A stretch of DNA of 41,186 nucleotides from Candidatus Gastranaerophilales bacterium (GCA_028280605.1 JANQLL010000113.1:1-41186), one strand, 5' to 3'; counted from the first letter of the stretch, positions 8,361 to 19,769 are shown. Program-made: numbers and translations. The notes: generated from the letters alone by a model not told the origin.

Positions 8361-8849
8361 TTCAATATACATTGCCTGCACAGAAATTTAATTATTCCAG
8401 ATTTTTAAGTCCAGAGTCTGCTTTTTTAACTTTAGAGATGTTAAAAGATAATAATATTAATAATAATTATCTATATACTGGCATTGTTAAAGCAGATGAG
8501 CTGCCTACCTATTGGAATACAGGAACTTCTAATTCATTTAGAGATGCGTGGGCAGTAGGTATTATAGGCAATTATGTATTTGTGTCCGGGTTGGGGATTT
8601 TGAAAATATGATGGGGTGATATTAAATCTTAGCTTAAAAAACAATGAACACAAAGAATTAAAGCTTGTTGGCGTAAGTGAATCTGAAAAAGATGTGCTTT
8701 ATTGGTTTATAAATAATAAATATATTGGTAAAAGCTTAGCTCATAAACCTTTGTATTGGCAAATGCGCGCCGGTCATTTTGAAGTAATGATTCTTGGCTC
8801 TAAGGACCGTTCTGCAAGCAATAACTTTGCTATTGAACTAATTGAGTAA
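8361..8849 (+). pseudogene. pbpC: Penicillin-binding protein 1C, 3' remnant
   Basis: Directly after the alpha-2-macroglobulin remains, the frame from about 8361 to 8611 resembles the end of a PBP1C transpeptidase domain: LSPESAFLTLEML, then TGTSNSFRDAWAVGI (the KTG-type motif with Lys changed to Asn), then GNYVF. The next frame (8616-8849) resembles the PBP1C C-terminal domain, with LYWFINNKYIGKS and PLYWQMRAGHFEVMILG. The glycosyltransferase domain and the SxxK serine region are gone. In many bacteria pbpC lies next to an alpha-2-macroglobulin gene, so the pairing supports both calls. The join at about 8361 looks like one large deletion that removed the 3' half of one gene and the 5' part of the next. 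Confidence 0.8.
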
Positions 8850-8857
8850 AAAATACT

Positions 8858-9505
8858 TTAATAACTGTCAAATACGTATGGATTATCGAAAAATCCTTGT
8901 AATTTTTTATAAAACTCACTGGCATGATGTCCGTCTACAATAGCATGATGGACTTGTAAAGATATAGGGATTTTAATGTTATCATTTTCTTCAAAGCATT
9001 TGCCCCATACAACCCTTGGAATAAAATCATCTGATTTATTTTTATAAGGATTTGTAAAAGAGGTAAAAGATAACCATGGCAAACAACTGGTATAAATCAA
9101 ATCATCTCTTTTATTTTCAGTTTTTAAAGTGGGATTAACTTTTTCTTTATTAATAACATTTGTTGTTTCTTCTATAAAAGTCCTAAAATCTTCAAAATAT
9201 TCAGCAATACAGTTAGAATACAGCTTTTGTTTTTCAAACTGATAAGTAAAGCCTACTCCAACTTGCTCATACAGAATAATTTTATTTTTTTTGCACCTTG
9301 TTCGAAATTCTTCTATTTCATTTATAGACCTTAATGTACAATATAAAACTGTTAAAAAAAATGGCAAATTGTGCTTTTCTCTATATCTTAGAGTTTCCGT
9401 AATATTTAGATTCGCAGTTATAGAGAATTGAGGAGATTCATAATCTTTAAAAAATTGAAAATGATCTTTTCTTTCCCAATCTTCTAAGTCAATTACTTTG
9501 TACAT
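8858..9505 (-). CDS. Chloramphenicol acetyltransferase-like O-acetyltransferase
   Basis: This 215-residue protein belongs to the CAT family, trimeric enzymes that use acetyl-CoA. The catalytic motif HHAIVDG is present at residues 186-192, and the family block SCLPWLSFTSF at 140-150. Length and layout match classical CatA-type enzymes. Whether it acetylates chloramphenicol or another hydroxyl substrate cannot be decided from motifs. I place the start at the ATG at 9505, with AAGGAAG upstream, rather than the GTG one codon earlier. It converges on the pbpC remnant with only 8 bases between the stops and has no partner genes, which would fit acquisition as a single gene. Confidence 0.85.
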   Translation of the reverse strand: MYKVIDLEDWERKDHFQFFKDYESPQFSITANLNITETLRYREKHNLPFFLTVLYCTLRSINEIEEFRTRCKKNKIILYEQVGVGFTYQFEKQKLYSNCIAEYFEDFRTFIEETTNVINKEKVNPTLKTENKRDDLIYTSCLPWLSFTSFTNPYKNKSDDFIPRVVWGKCFEENDNIKIPISLQVHHAIVDGHHASEFYKKLQGFFDNPYVFDSY

Positions 9506-9694
9506 CACATGCTTCCTTCTTCACCTACAATCTTTATACTATAATAATACTTTACGCAAAAATAATCTATAGACAAAATAAATAAAAAAGAAATATTTTT
9601 TCAATAGCTATATTTTTCAAAATAGTTTCTTTAAATGATGCTATTTTTAGTATAGTATTTTAATTTTTTTTTAACAGATTAACAGGAGAGTATT

Positions 9695-10009
9695 ATGATT
9701 ATTACAAATATTGAAAGTGTTCCCAATAAAAAAATAGTAGAGCATTTTGGGATAGTTTCGGGCAGTACAGTTAGGGCAAAACACGTTGGTACTGATATTT
9801 TAGCCGGTGTAAAAAATTTCTTTGGTGGAGAGCTTGGAGGGTATACAGATTTATTAAATGAAGCAAGACAAGAATCTGTAGAGCGTATGACAAAACAAGC
9901 ATCATGGAAAGGTGCAAATGCAATAATAAACGTAAGATTTGCCACATCTTCCATTACTCAGGGAGCATCCGAAATCTACGTGTACGGCACTGCTGTAAGA
10001 GTTGAATAG
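9695..10009 (+). CDS. YbjQ/UPF0145 family protein
   Basis: A 104-residue protein of the YbjQ (UPF0145, DUF74) family, small oligomeric beta-rich proteins sometimes called heavy-metal-binding domain proteins; their role is not established. Family features visible are the GSTVRAKHVGTDI region, the LGGYTDLLNEARQESVERM block and the closing YGTAVRVE. Length is typical. The ATG follows a strong AGGAG site. It starts an apparent three-gene cluster with a second YbjQ-type gene and an M48 protease (gaps of 21 bases and a 4-base overlap). Confidence 0.85.
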   Translation: MIITNIESVPNKKIVEHFGIVSGSTVRAKHVGTDILAGVKNFFGGELGGYTDLLNEARQESVERMTKQASWKGANAIINVRFATSSITQGASEIYVYGTAVRVE

Positions 10010-10030
10010 TAGCATTAGGGAGTTGCTCGT

Positions 10031-10495
10031 ATGGGAGAAATTATAATTTCTATAATATTATTACTGGTGGCTTTTTCCAGCGGTACACTAATAGAAAAAA
10101 GGCACTATAAATCTATAAGGCAAAGAGAAAAAGCTTATTTAACAATACCAATACTAACAACTAAAGAATTGCCTGTTGAATCAGACAAAATAGAGTCTGT
10201 GCAACTGGTAGGTGATGGTGTTGTTATAGCCGGTGATCACTTTAAAATGTTTTTAGCAGGGCTTATCAACCTTGTAGGTGGTAGAATAACCACATATGAA
10301 AGTTTAATCGACAGAGCGCGAAGAGAAGCCACACTTAGAATGATGAAAAAAGCCCGGTTAGTTAACGCTGATATGATTATTAATTTTAGAATAGAAACAT
10401 CTAATATAAATTCTATTCAAGATAACTCTGAAAAACATAAAAATGCGGCAATAGAGGCTTTTGCCTATGGCACAGCCATAAGAGTTAAAAAATGA
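10031..10495 (+). CDS. YbjQ family protein with N-terminal membrane anchor
   Basis: A 154-residue paralogue of the preceding gene with an added hydrophobic N-terminal segment (residues about 3-20), followed by a basic linker and the YbjQ core. Corresponding motifs are GGRITTYESLIDRARREATLRMM and the closing YGTAIRVKK. The anchor suggests it sits at the membrane. The start has a GGGAG site 8 bases upstream. The stop overlaps the protease start by 4 bases (ATGA), so the two are translationally coupled and probably work together. Confidence 0.8.
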   Translation: MGEIIISIILLLVAFSSGTLIEKRHYKSIRQREKAYLTIPILTTKELPVESDKIESVQLVGDGVVIAGDHFKMFLAGLINLVGGRITTYESLIDRARREATLRMMKKARLVNADMIINFRIETSNINSIQDNSEKHKNAAIEAFAYGTAIRVKK

Positions 10496-11310
10496 AATAT
10501 ACACCGGTTGATATAGAAGAAAACGTTAATATTAGCAAAGTAAGTCCGCTTGTACAAGCTTTTCAAATTATGGCGGGATTTTTTATTGTAGTAGCCGCAC
10601 TATTTGTTGTGTGCAGTATTTTTGCAGATTTTATAGTTCAATATATTCCAATAGAATGGGAGCACAAGCTATTTGTTAAAAATACAAAGTCCAAGTATCC
10701 GCAAACACAAGCAAAACTTAATGAGCTGGTTCAAGGATTATGCAAAAAAACTAAAAGCAAAAATTGTAAATATTATAAGCTTAATATAATTACTTGCAAG
10801 CAACCAAATGCATACGCAAGCCTAGGCGGACAAATTTTAGTTACAGATTCTTTTTTAAAATTTATAAAATCAGAAAATGAACTAAGTTTTGTATTATCTC
10901 ACGAGTTAAGTCATATAATTAATAAAGACCCAGAAAAAAACTTAAGCAGACAAATTTTGATGGGATTAATTTTATCAATATTTACTCAAGATGCAAAAGT
11001 AGCAGAAATTATGAATTATTCTGCAAACAATGTAACACTGGCTTACTCAAGAGAGGTTGAAAAACGGGCGGATTTAGAAGCTGTTGAGACAATCAACAAC
11101 TATTATGGAAACACAGCAGGTAGTATAGACCTGTTTGAAAGAATAATGAAAAAAGATAAAAATCCAGAGATCTTTTATTATTTTTCTACTCATCCTCCTT
11201 ATCAATCAAGGATTGAAAATATTAAAAATTATATAAAAGAAAATAACTATTTTTATAACAGCTCACAGAAAAGGCCGATAAAATTTGTTGAAAAAAAAAT
11301 AAAAAAATAA
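10492..11310 (+). CDS. M48 family zinc metalloprotease
   Basis: A membrane-anchored metallopeptidase related to HtpX, Oma1 and BepA. A hydrophobic segment lies at residues about 28-52. The zinc motif HExxH is HELSH at 137-141. The third ligand is probably Glu190 in SREVEKRAD, which aligns with the family pattern SRxxExxAD. A late HPPYQSRIENI block is also typical of the family. Length is 272. Such enzymes often act in envelope quality control. The substrate is unknown. Coupling to an anchored YbjQ protein suggests a shared envelope task. Confidence 0.9.
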   Translation: MKYTPVDIEENVNISKVSPLVQAFQIMAGFFIVVAALFVVCSIFADFIVQYIPIEWEHKLFVKNTKSKYPQTQAKLNELVQGLCKKTKSKNCKYYKLNIITCKQPNAYASLGGQILVTDSFLKFIKSENELSFVLSHELSHIINKDPEKNLSRQILMGLILSIFTQDAKVAEIMNYSANNVTLAYSREVEKRADLEAVETINNYYGNTAGSIDLFERIMKKDKNPEIFYYFSTHPPYQSRIENIKNYIKENNYFYNSSQKRPIKFVEKKIKK

Positions 11311-11472
11311 AAAATCTCATACAAATAAACCTTCTAGTGTGCTCTTGACAGTTTATATAATTAGATATAAATAAAGTTTATTTACTTGTTCTTGCATAAA
11401 ATTTATATAAAAACAAAATCAATATTGTATTATATCGATATATATGCTAAAACAATATGTAAGATTGTCTGA

Positions 11473-11510
11473 AATACCGATTTTAGTTCCAAACTATCCA
11501 AATTGGTATT
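11473..11510 (+). promoter_or_regulatory. Imperfect palindrome upstream of the ATP synthase operon
   Basis: AATACCGATTT (11473-11483) pairs with AAATTGGTATT (11500-11510) at 10 of 11 positions across a 16-base loop. It lies 32 bases upstream of the atpB start, with no T run after it. It could be an operator or a leader hairpin; no convincing promoter hexamers were found next to it. Confidence 0.3.
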
Positions 11511-11542
11511 AGCGTAACATGAGCGTTAAAGAGGTATAAATC

Positions 11543-12232
11543 TTGTTAGATATTCACATAGGACATCATTGGATTTCTCACATTGGTCCGCTAAAAGTGC
11601 ATATGGACACGGTCATTACTGCTTGGCTTGCAATGGGTGTGTTACTTGCATTGGCAATATACATAACTCGGCATCTTAATAGAATACCCGGCAAAGTACA
11701 AACTGTAGCAGAGATGACTTTAGAGTTTATAGAAAGTCTTTCTGTGGGGCAAATGGGAAAAGAGGGCTATAAGCATATATCTCTTATAGGTTCCTTATTT
11801 TTATTTATATTAGTGGCTAACCTTATGGGACAACTGCCATGGAGATTATTGCCGCTTCCGGGAGAATTTGCATCGCCAACTAATGATTTGAATGTAACTT
11901 TAGGCTTGGCATTGCTTGTTTCTGTTTATTATATAGCGGCTGGATTGATAAAGAAAAAATTTGCTTATTTTAAGCATTATTTTCAGCCATTCTGGTTTAT
12001 TGCACCAATGAACGTATTAGAAGATTTTACAAGACCTATGGCTTTATCTCTCAGGCTATTTATCAATATTTTAGCCGGAGAGGTACTGGTTTTAGTTATT
12101 GGTGGTCTTGTTCCGGTGCTTGCAGCTGTACCGCTTATGCTGTTTGAATTATTTATTGCATTCATCCAGGCATTTGTATTTGCTATATTGGCAGCGTCTT
12201 ATGTATCTGGAGCGGTGACAGATGAACATTAA
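11543..12232 (+). CDS. atpB: ATP synthase subunit a
   Basis: Subunit a forms the half-channels through which ions reach the rotor of the membrane Fo sector. The 229-residue protein is strongly hydrophobic with several membrane helices. The essential arginine is in SLRLFINILAGE (Arg171), and the partner residues Glu180 and Gln209 are present. The start is TTG at 11543, preceded by AAAGAGGT; no ATG gives a better fit. No atpI gene precedes it. It is the first gene of a seven-gene operon. Confidence 0.95.
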   Translation: MLDIHIGHHWISHIGPLKVHMDTVITAWLAMGVLLALAIYITRHLNRIPGKVQTVAEMTLEFIESLSVGQMGKEGYKHISLIGSLFLFILVANLMGQLPWRLLPLPGEFASPTNDLNVTLGLALLVSVYYIAAGLIKKKFAYFKHYFQPFWFIAPMNVLEDFTRPMALSLRLFINILAGEVLVLVIGGLVPVLAAVPLMLFELFIAFIQAFVFAILAASYVSGAVTDEH

Positions 12233-12273
12233 ATAGATAAAAAAATAATTTATTCCATAAAGAAAAAGTATAG

Positions 12274-12531
<258 letters not shown>

Positions 12532-12543
12532 GTTTAGTTAATT

Positions 12544-13023
12544 ATGTTGGAATTCAACGGAACACTTATTGTAATAGTAATTAGCTTTGTTGTCTTTATG
12601 ATAATGATGCAATATGTCTTTTATAAGCCGATGATGGAGATGAAACAACAGCGAGATTCTTATGTTGATACAAATTGTCGACTTGCGGATAACGCTGATG
12701 ATGACTCTCATGGCTTAATAAAAGAATTTAACAACAAAATTTCTAAAGCCAAGGCAAAATCAAATGAGATAGTTTCAGCAGAAATAGAAACTGCTAACAA
12801 AGAGAGAGCAAAAATTTTGCAAGAAAAACAAAACATGATGCAAAATAAAATTGAAACTGCTGAAAAGACAATAGAAGAAGAAAAAAATGATTCTATAGAA
12901 AATTTAAAACCTCAAATAGTTGCTTTGGCACAAGAAATTTCTTCTAAAATTTTAAAAGAGGATGTTGTTATAGCCAATGTAACTCCAGAAATAATCGAGA
13001 GAACACTTAATAACAACAGGTAA
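12544..13023 (+). CDS. ATP synthase subunit b'
   Basis: One of two b-type stator subunits. It has one membrane helix (about residues 7-27) followed by a long charged coiled coil to residue 150, 159 in total. The position between c and b matches the b' gene of Cyanobacteria and other phototroph-related lineages, where b and b' form a heterodimer. Sequence similarity to b is low outside the general pattern. Gaps to the flanking genes are 12 and 4 bases. Confidence 0.85.
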   Translation: MLEFNGTLIVIVISFVVFMIMMQYVFYKPMMEMKQQRDSYVDTNCRLADNADDDSHGLIKEFNNKISKAKAKSNEIVSAEIETANKERAKILQEKQNMMQNKIETAEKTIEEEKNDSIENLKPQIVALAQEISSKILKEDVVIANVTPEIIERTLNNNR

Positions 13024-13027
13024 AACA

Positions 13028-13618
13028 ATGAATTTGTTAGATTTATTTATGAGTCCGGCTTTTGCAGAGGCTGCAAACAATGCCAAAGAGGCTGTACATA
13101 ATCAAGGAGGTATGAACTTTATTGATTATATTTTATACTCAAATGTTATTAACTTTATAATTGTAATTGCTTTTTTGGTATGGTTAAACAAAGTGCAGAA
13201 ATTTACCTCTATTATTGATCAAAGGCAAGAAGAGATTTCAGCAAAAGTTCTTGATTCTGAAGAATCCAAAATGAGAGCTGAATTCAAGCTTGAGCAAACT
13301 AAAACACAGCTTAGCAACTCCAATGAAAAAATAGATACTATTGTAAAAGACGGAAAAGAAGTTGCAAAAAGCTTGTCATCCGAGATTATAGTTGAAGCAA
13401 AAAAAGACGCTCAAGAGCTGGAGTCGAAAACAGAGCATGTTATAGATACAAAAAGAACTCAAGCTGTATCAGAAATAAAAACAAAAATCACTGGAGCTGC
13501 GTTTGAAATAGCCAGGGAGCATATTAAACAATCTTTGGATGATAGAATGCACCAAAAGTTTATAGATGAATTTATTGAAGGTTTAGATAATCTAAAGGTA
13601 GAACTTCAAAATGGTTGA
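13028..13618 (+). CDS. atpF: ATP synthase subunit b
   Basis: The second b-type stator subunit, 196 residues. A stretch of about 30 residues containing MSPAFAEAA, which looks like a cleavable leader, precedes the membrane helix (about 35-55). A long charged coiled coil follows. An internal Met (residue 29) follows an AAGGAGGT sequence, but with only one base between them it is too close to be a good start, so I keep the first ATG. The 3' end overlaps the delta gene by 8 bases. Confidence 0.9.
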   Translation: MNLLDLFMSPAFAEAANNAKEAVHNQGGMNFIDYILYSNVINFIIVIAFLVWLNKVQKFTSIIDQRQEEISAKVLDSEESKMRAEFKLEQTKTQLSNSNEKIDTIVKDGKEVAKSLSSEIIVEAKKDAQELESKTEHVIDTKRTQAVSEIKTKITGAAFEIAREHIKQSLDDRMHQKFIDEFIEGLDNLKVELQNG

Positions 13619-14156
13619 AGAACATCAAATATCAACTGTTGCCAGCAGATATGCACTAGCTTTAATACAGCTGGGCGAACAAAATTATAAACTGGACGAG
13701 TATATGGATAGTTTGGTTAAAGTTAAAAATACTTTAGCTGAAAATGATGAGCTGGCAAAATTTTTGGAACATCCGATAGTTGCAAAGGAAGATAAAAAGG
13801 AAATTATCTGTAATACCTTCCAAAATCATATATCCATTGATATTCTTAATACTTTAAAAATTTTGTTAGACAGAAACAGAATATATATATTTAGCTCGCT
13901 TGTTACTCACTACACGGAATTGCTGAATCAAAAACGTAATGTTACTATGGCTCAAGTTATAACAGCGGTTCCAATAAGCGAAGATATTAAATATAAACTA
14001 AAAGAAAAATTACAAAGTCAATTTAACAAGAATTTCCAAATAGACCATCGAATAGACACCGAGATTATTGCGGGTATGATAGTTAAATTTGGTGATAGAG
14101 TAATTGATGGAAGCATTAAATCAAAATTAGAAAATATGAAAAAACATTTAGCTTAG
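13611..14156 (+). CDS. atpH: ATP synthase subunit delta
   Basis: Delta links the b/b' stalk to the top of the alpha/beta hexamer. The 181-residue protein shows the family start (VASRYALALIQLG), a helical N-domain and the conserved C-terminal stretch around IIAGMIVKFGDRVIDGSIKSKL. Length is normal. The overlap with atpF supports translational coupling. Confidence 0.93.
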   Translation: MVEEHQISTVASRYALALIQLGEQNYKLDEYMDSLVKVKNTLAENDELAKFLEHPIVAKEDKKEIICNTFQNHISIDILNTLKILLDRNRIYIFSSLVTHYTELLNQKRNVTMAQVITAVPISEDIKYKLKEKLQSQFNKNFQIDHRIDTEIIAGMIVKFGDRVIDGSIKSKLENMKKHLA

Positions 14157-15695
<1,539 letters not shown>

Positions 15696-15708
15696 GTAGG
15701 AATTAAAC

Positions 15709-16620
15709 ATGCCTAATTTAAAAGATATAAAAAGAAGAATAAAAAGTATTCAAAATACACAAAAAATAACCCAGGCAATGAAAATGGTTGCAGCTGCCAA
15801 GGTTAGAAGAGCGGAAACAAAGGTAAAATCAGCCAGACCATATTCTAAAAAAATAGCTGGCGCCTTGAGTGTTCTCTTATCTAAAAAGCCTGAAATTAGA
15901 GATACTAAAATAATTACTCAAAGGGCTATGGATAATTATCCGGCATTGCTTGAGCATAGAGAAATGAAAACAGTCGGATTATTATTAATAACATCAGACA
16001 GGGGACTGGCAGGCGGATATAATACTAACCTTGTAAGGGCAGCTAATAAAAGAATCAGAGAATTAAAACAAAGTAATGTTGATGTAAAGCTATATATTGT
16101 TGGATTAAAAGGAATAAGTGCATTAAAAAGAAAAGAAGATATTGATATTGTAAAGACTTATTCCAGAATGCCTGCCGTTCCAAGTGTACATGAGGCTGAT
16201 TTAATTGCAGAAGACTTAGCAGAAGCTTTTGTGGAAGAAGAGATTGACAGTATAGAGCTTATTACAACTAACTTTAAAACAATGATGTCTTTTGATGTTC
16301 AATCTTGGAAAATATTACCTGTATTGCTTCCATCTCAACCGGAAGAATATGAAAGTTCTAGTGAAATGATATTTGAGCCTAGCCCGGAAGCCGTATTGCA
16401 AAAAATAGTGCCTTTATACTTATCAAATAGAGTTTATCAAGCACTTTTAGAGGCTTCCGCCAGTGAACTTGCTTCCAGAATGGCAGCTATGTCTGCGGCT
16501 ACAAAAAATGCAAGTGAAGTAATTCAACAATTAACTGTTGTTTATAATAAAGCCAGACAGGCTTCTATTACTCAAGAAATTTTAGAAGTTGTTAGCGGTG
16601 CTAACGCACTAAATAATTAA
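15709..16620 (+). CDS. atpG: ATP synthase subunit gamma
   Basis: Gamma is the central rotor shaft of F1. Terminal helices are well conserved: NLKDIKRRIKSIQNTQKITQAMKMVAA at the start (shown here in part: IKSIQNTQKITQAMKMVAA) and VYNKARQASITQEILEVVSGA at the end. The 303 residues are slightly more than in E. coli, with small extra segments in the middle. It ends the operon: a strong terminator follows and the next genes run the other way, so beta and epsilon must be encoded elsewhere. Confidence 0.96.
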   Translation: MPNLKDIKRRIKSIQNTQKITQAMKMVAAAKVRRAETKVKSARPYSKKIAGALSVLLSKKPEIRDTKIITQRAMDNYPALLEHREMKTVGLLLITSDRGLAGGYNTNLVRAANKRIRELKQSNVDVKLYIVGLKGISALKRKEDIDIVKTYSRMPAVPSVHEADLIAEDLAEAFVEEEIDSIELITTNFKTMMSFDVQSWKILPVLLPSQPEEYESSSEMIFEPSPEAVLQKIVPLYLSNRVYQALLEASASELASRMAAMSAATKNASEVIQQLTVVYNKARQASITQEILEVVSGANALNN

Positions 16621-16637
16621 AGTTTTAATGTATATAA

Positions 16638-16667
16638 AAAAGTCCTGAGCTTGTGCTCAGGACTTTT
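16638..16667. terminator. Bidirectional terminator between atpG and the lipoprotein gene
   Basis: AAAAGTCCTGAGC and its exact complement GCTCAGGACTTTT surround a 4-base loop. The A run on one side and T run on the other let it work on both strands. It sits between the convergent ATP synthase operon and the clpB-lipoprotein unit. Confidence 0.92.
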
Positions 16668-16672
16668 AGTAT

Positions 16673-16954
16673 TTATTTTTCCTCAATAACAGCAGAATAA
16701 AAACCCGATACTGTAATCTTTTTACCGTCATGTTTTACAAATTCCATCCTGTTACTGGCAGGATAAAGAATTTTAAACTTGCCATGTATTGTTTTTATTG
16801 GCTTACCATCAATGCTGTATACGGTTACAGTTCTTTCAAGACCAAATACATCGGACTGAACTTTCTTCATCTTGTATCTTAACTGTTGAACACAGCCGGT
16901 AAGAGTAAATAACGAAATTACTAAAACCAACAAAATCGCATATTTTTTACGCAT
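16673..16954 (-). CDS. Small lipoprotein of unknown function
   Basis: A 93-residue protein with a classic lipoprotein signal: positively charged start, hydrophobic core and lipobox LTGC with Cys21. The mature part contains RTVTVYSIDGKPIKTIHGKF and ends in a hydrophobic strand plus IEEK. The pattern recalls small lipoproteins of the DUF5052 type known from Firmicutes and their phages, but I make that link from memory and only tentatively. It begins 5 bases after the clpB stop, so it is co-transcribed as the second gene of the unit. Confidence 0.8.
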   Translation of the reverse strand: MRKKYAILLVLVISLFTLTGCVQQLRYKMKKVQSDVFGLERTVTVYSIDGKPIKTIHGKFKILYPASNRMEFVKHDGKKITVSGFYSAVIEEK

Positions 16955-16959
16955 TTAAT

Positions 16960-19566
16960 TTATCCTTTTTTAAATGTAAATTCATCATTCTCTGTGTCTA
17001 TTATAATTGTATCACCTTCAATAAATGCACCTTCAAGCAATTTTTTAGATAAAGGATTTTCAATATTATGCCTAATAGCGCGTTTTAACGGTCTTGCTCC
17101 AAATACAGGCTCGTATCCTTTTATTGCAAGCAAATCTTTTGCATCGATTGTTATTTTTATTTGAATATCTCTATCTTTCAATAAATTTTCCAATCTTTGC
17201 ATCTGAATATCAACGATTTGTGTAATCTGTTCAAGGTTAAGAGCCTTAAAGAAAACAATATCATCAATTCGATTCAGGAACTCTGGCCTAAAATGCTGCT
17301 TCATAAGCAGCATAACTCTTTCTTTTGTATCCCCACTATCCAGCCCCAAAGCTTGTCCGGCTGTAGCCTCCAAAATAATATTACTGCCTATATTACTTGT
17401 CATAATTATTACAGTATTTTTAAAATCTACAGTCTTACCTTTCGAATCCGTTAGTCTGCCATCATCAAGTATTTGCAGCATTATATTAAACACATCAGGG
17501 TGCGCTTTTTCAATTTCATCAAATAATACAACGCTATAAGGCTTTCTTCTGACCTGTTCTGTTAATTGACCACCCTCTTCGTGACCAATGTACCCTGGAG
17601 GAGCACCAATCAGTCTTGCTACAGAGTGTTTTTCCATGTATTCTGTCATATCAATTCTAATCATTGCATTTTCATCATTAAACAAATATTGCGCAAGGGT
17701 TCTGGCAAGTTCTGTCTTACCTACACCTGTAGGCCCTAAAAATATAAATGAACCAACCGGACGATTTGGATCTTTCAATCCTGCACGAGCTCTTCTTATA
17801 GCCTCAGAAACTACAATAACAGCTTCATCTTGACCTACTACCCTTTTATGTAGTACATCTTCCATATGCAAAAGTTTTTGCTTCTCGCTTTCTATAAGCT
17901 TATTGACAGGTATTTTAGTCCATTTACTTAAAATTTCTGCTATATTTTCTTCGTCAATTGCTTCTTTTAGCAAGATATTATTTTCTTTTCTAGACTTCAA
18001 GTTTTGCTCCTGAGCTTTTAATTGTTTATCAAGCTCCATTAAAGTACCATACTTAAGCTCTGCAGCCCTTGCAAGATCAGCTTTTCTTTCAGCATTTTCT
18101 ATTTCAAGTTTAGTTTTTTCTATTTGCTCTTTTATTTTTCTTATTTCTTGAATTGAACCTTTTTCTTTTTCCCATTGAGACTTTAAAACCGATGTTTTTT
18201 CCTGTAATTGTTTTATTTGATAATCCAAACACTTAACTTTTTCAACAGAAGCTTGATCTGTTTCCTTTTTCAAGGCTTCTCTTTCTATTTCTAATTGAGT
18301 TTTGTGCCTGTCTAATGTATCCAGTTCTATTGGCATACTATCTATTTCAATTCTCAAGGTTGAAGCCGCTTCGTCAATCAAATCTATAGCTTTATCCGGT
18401 AAAAATCTATCTGAAATATACCTATCAGAAAGCTTAGCAGCAGCAATTAATGCTGAATCCTTAATCCTAATTCCATGGTGAACTTCATATTTCTCTTTTA
18501 AACCTCTCAAAATACTTATTGTATCTTCTACAGAAGGTTCTTCCACTATAACCGGTTGAAAACGCCTTTCTAATGCAGCATCTTTTTCAATATATTTTCT
18601 GTATTCATTAATAGTAGTTGCGCCAATACATCTTAAAACACCTCTTGCAAGCATAGGCTTTAATAAATTACCGGCATCAGGCGATCCTTCAGTCGAGCCT
18701 GTTCCAACAACAGTATGAAGCTCATCTATAAACATAATAATTTGACCTTCACTGTCTTCCACTTCTTTTAAAACAGCTTTTAAACGCTCTTCAAATTCTC
18801 CCCTATATTTAGCGCCGGCTATTAACGCACCCATATCTAAAGAAACAAGATCTCTATCTTTTAAGCCTTCTGGAACATCACCTTTTACAATTCTGATAGC
18901 TAAACCTTCTGCAATAGCTGTCTTACCCACGCCAGGCTCTCCGATAAGTACTGGGTTATTTTTAGTTCTTCTGTTTAAAACCTGAATTACTCGTCTAATT
19001 TCAGTATCTCTTCCAATAACAGGATCAAGTTTACCTTTTTGCGCCAACTCCGTCAAATTAACACTGTACTTTTCCAACGCATTATAGCTTTCTTCCGCAG
19101 TCGGACTATCTACTTTTACTCCCCCGCGAATATCTTTTAATATTTTATAAATTTCTTCTTTAGTAATATTATTTTGACTCAATATCTGAGCACACTCATT
19201 ATTACGATTACACATTGCTATTAAAATATGTTCAAGACTTACATATGAGTCCTTAAATCTTTCTGCTTCCTGCTCCGCATTGTCAATTAACTCTTTAAAC
19301 TGCATAGAAATATACAATTGATCAGGATTCACATTATAAGAAACTTGAGGTTTTGTTGAAATCAATTTTTCAGTTTCTGATTTAAGTCTATTTATATCAG
19401 CATTCAAACTTTGTAAAATCTTGTTAGTAATACCCTTTTCATCTTCCAGCATAGCTAAAAATAAATGGCATGGTTCTAATTGAGTATTTTTAGACCGCAT
19501 AAGTATTTTATTGGCTTCTAAAATAGTATTCTGAGTTTGTTCGGTAAGTTTATTAAAATTTATCAT
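16960..19566 (-). CDS. clpB: ATP-dependent disaggregase ClpB
   Basis: ClpB is a hexameric AAA+ machine that rescues aggregated proteins together with DnaK. The 868-residue protein shows the N-domain (1-145), the first ATPase domain with Walker A GEPGVGKT (209-216) and Walker B FIDE (279-282), and a long coiled-coil middle domain (about 400-530) that distinguishes ClpB from ClpA. The second ATPase domain has GPTGVGKT (611-618). The start follows a perfect GGAGGTGA site. I found no CIRCE element upstream, so HrcA control is not indicated. The small lipoprotein gene follows in the same unit. Confidence 0.98.
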   Translation of the reverse strand: MINFNKLTEQTQNTILEANKILMRSKNTQLEPCHLFLAMLEDEKGITNKILQSLNADINRLKSETEKLISTKPQVSYNVNPDQLYISMQFKELIDNAEQEAERFKDSYVSLEHILIAMCNRNNECAQILSQNNITKEEIYKILKDIRGGVKVDSPTAEESYNALEKYSVNLTELAQKGKLDPVIGRDTEIRRVIQVLNRRTKNNPVLIGEPGVGKTAIAEGLAIRIVKGDVPEGLKDRDLVSLDMGALIAGAKYRGEFEERLKAVLKEVEDSEGQIIMFIDELHTVVGTGSTEGSPDAGNLLKPMLARGVLRCIGATTINEYRKYIEKDAALERRFQPVIVEEPSVEDTISILRGLKEKYEVHHGIRIKDSALIAAAKLSDRYISDRFLPDKAIDLIDEAASTLRIEIDSMPIELDTLDRHKTQLEIEREALKKETDQASVEKVKCLDYQIKQLQEKTSVLKSQWEKEKGSIQEIRKIKEQIEKTKLEIENAERKADLARAAELKYGTLMELDKQLKAQEQNLKSRKENNILLKEAIDEENIAEILSKWTKIPVNKLIESEKQKLLHMEDVLHKRVVGQDEAVIVVSEAIRRARAGLKDPNRPVGSFIFLGPTGVGKTELARTLAQYLFNDENAMIRIDMTEYMEKHSVARLIGAPPGYIGHEEGGQLTEQVRRKPYSVVLFDEIEKAHPDVFNIMLQILDDGRLTDSKGKTVDFKNTVIIMTSNIGSNIILEATAGQALGLDSGDTKERVMLLMKQHFRPEFLNRIDDIVFFKALNLEQITQIVDIQMQRLENLLKDRDIQIKITIDAKDLLAIKGYEPVFGARPLKRAIRHNIENPLSKKLLEGAFIEGDTIIIDTENDEFTFKKG

Positions 19567-19713
19567 TAAGCAATCACCTCCACATAAATGAATATTATTT
19601 TTATTTTAAAATGGATTTTTATTTTTTCTATTAAATTTAAGGTTTATTTTATTATTCCAGTGCAAAAACCATCTTAAAATTTTTATTTTAAAAATAATGA
19701 TAATAAACTTTGC

Positions 19714-19769
19714 TTGTGATATTTTAAATAAAGTGCTTACTATACTAACTCTACAATTCAACTTAGAGT
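19714..19769 (+). promoter_or_regulatory. Possible promoter and operator for the HydE-like gene
   Basis: TTGTGA (19714-19719) and TACTAT (19738-19743) are 18 bases apart and resemble -35 and -10 boxes. Just downstream, ACTCTA (19748-19753) and TAGAGT (19764-19769) form a palindrome around the expected start of transcription, the place for a repressor site. The assignment is tentative. Confidence 0.35.

Noticed and set aside
13115..13618. Internal start of atpF at Met29 after AAGGAGGT
   Set aside because: Only one base separates the ribosome binding sequence from the ATG; the upstream start gives a leader-like N-terminus.
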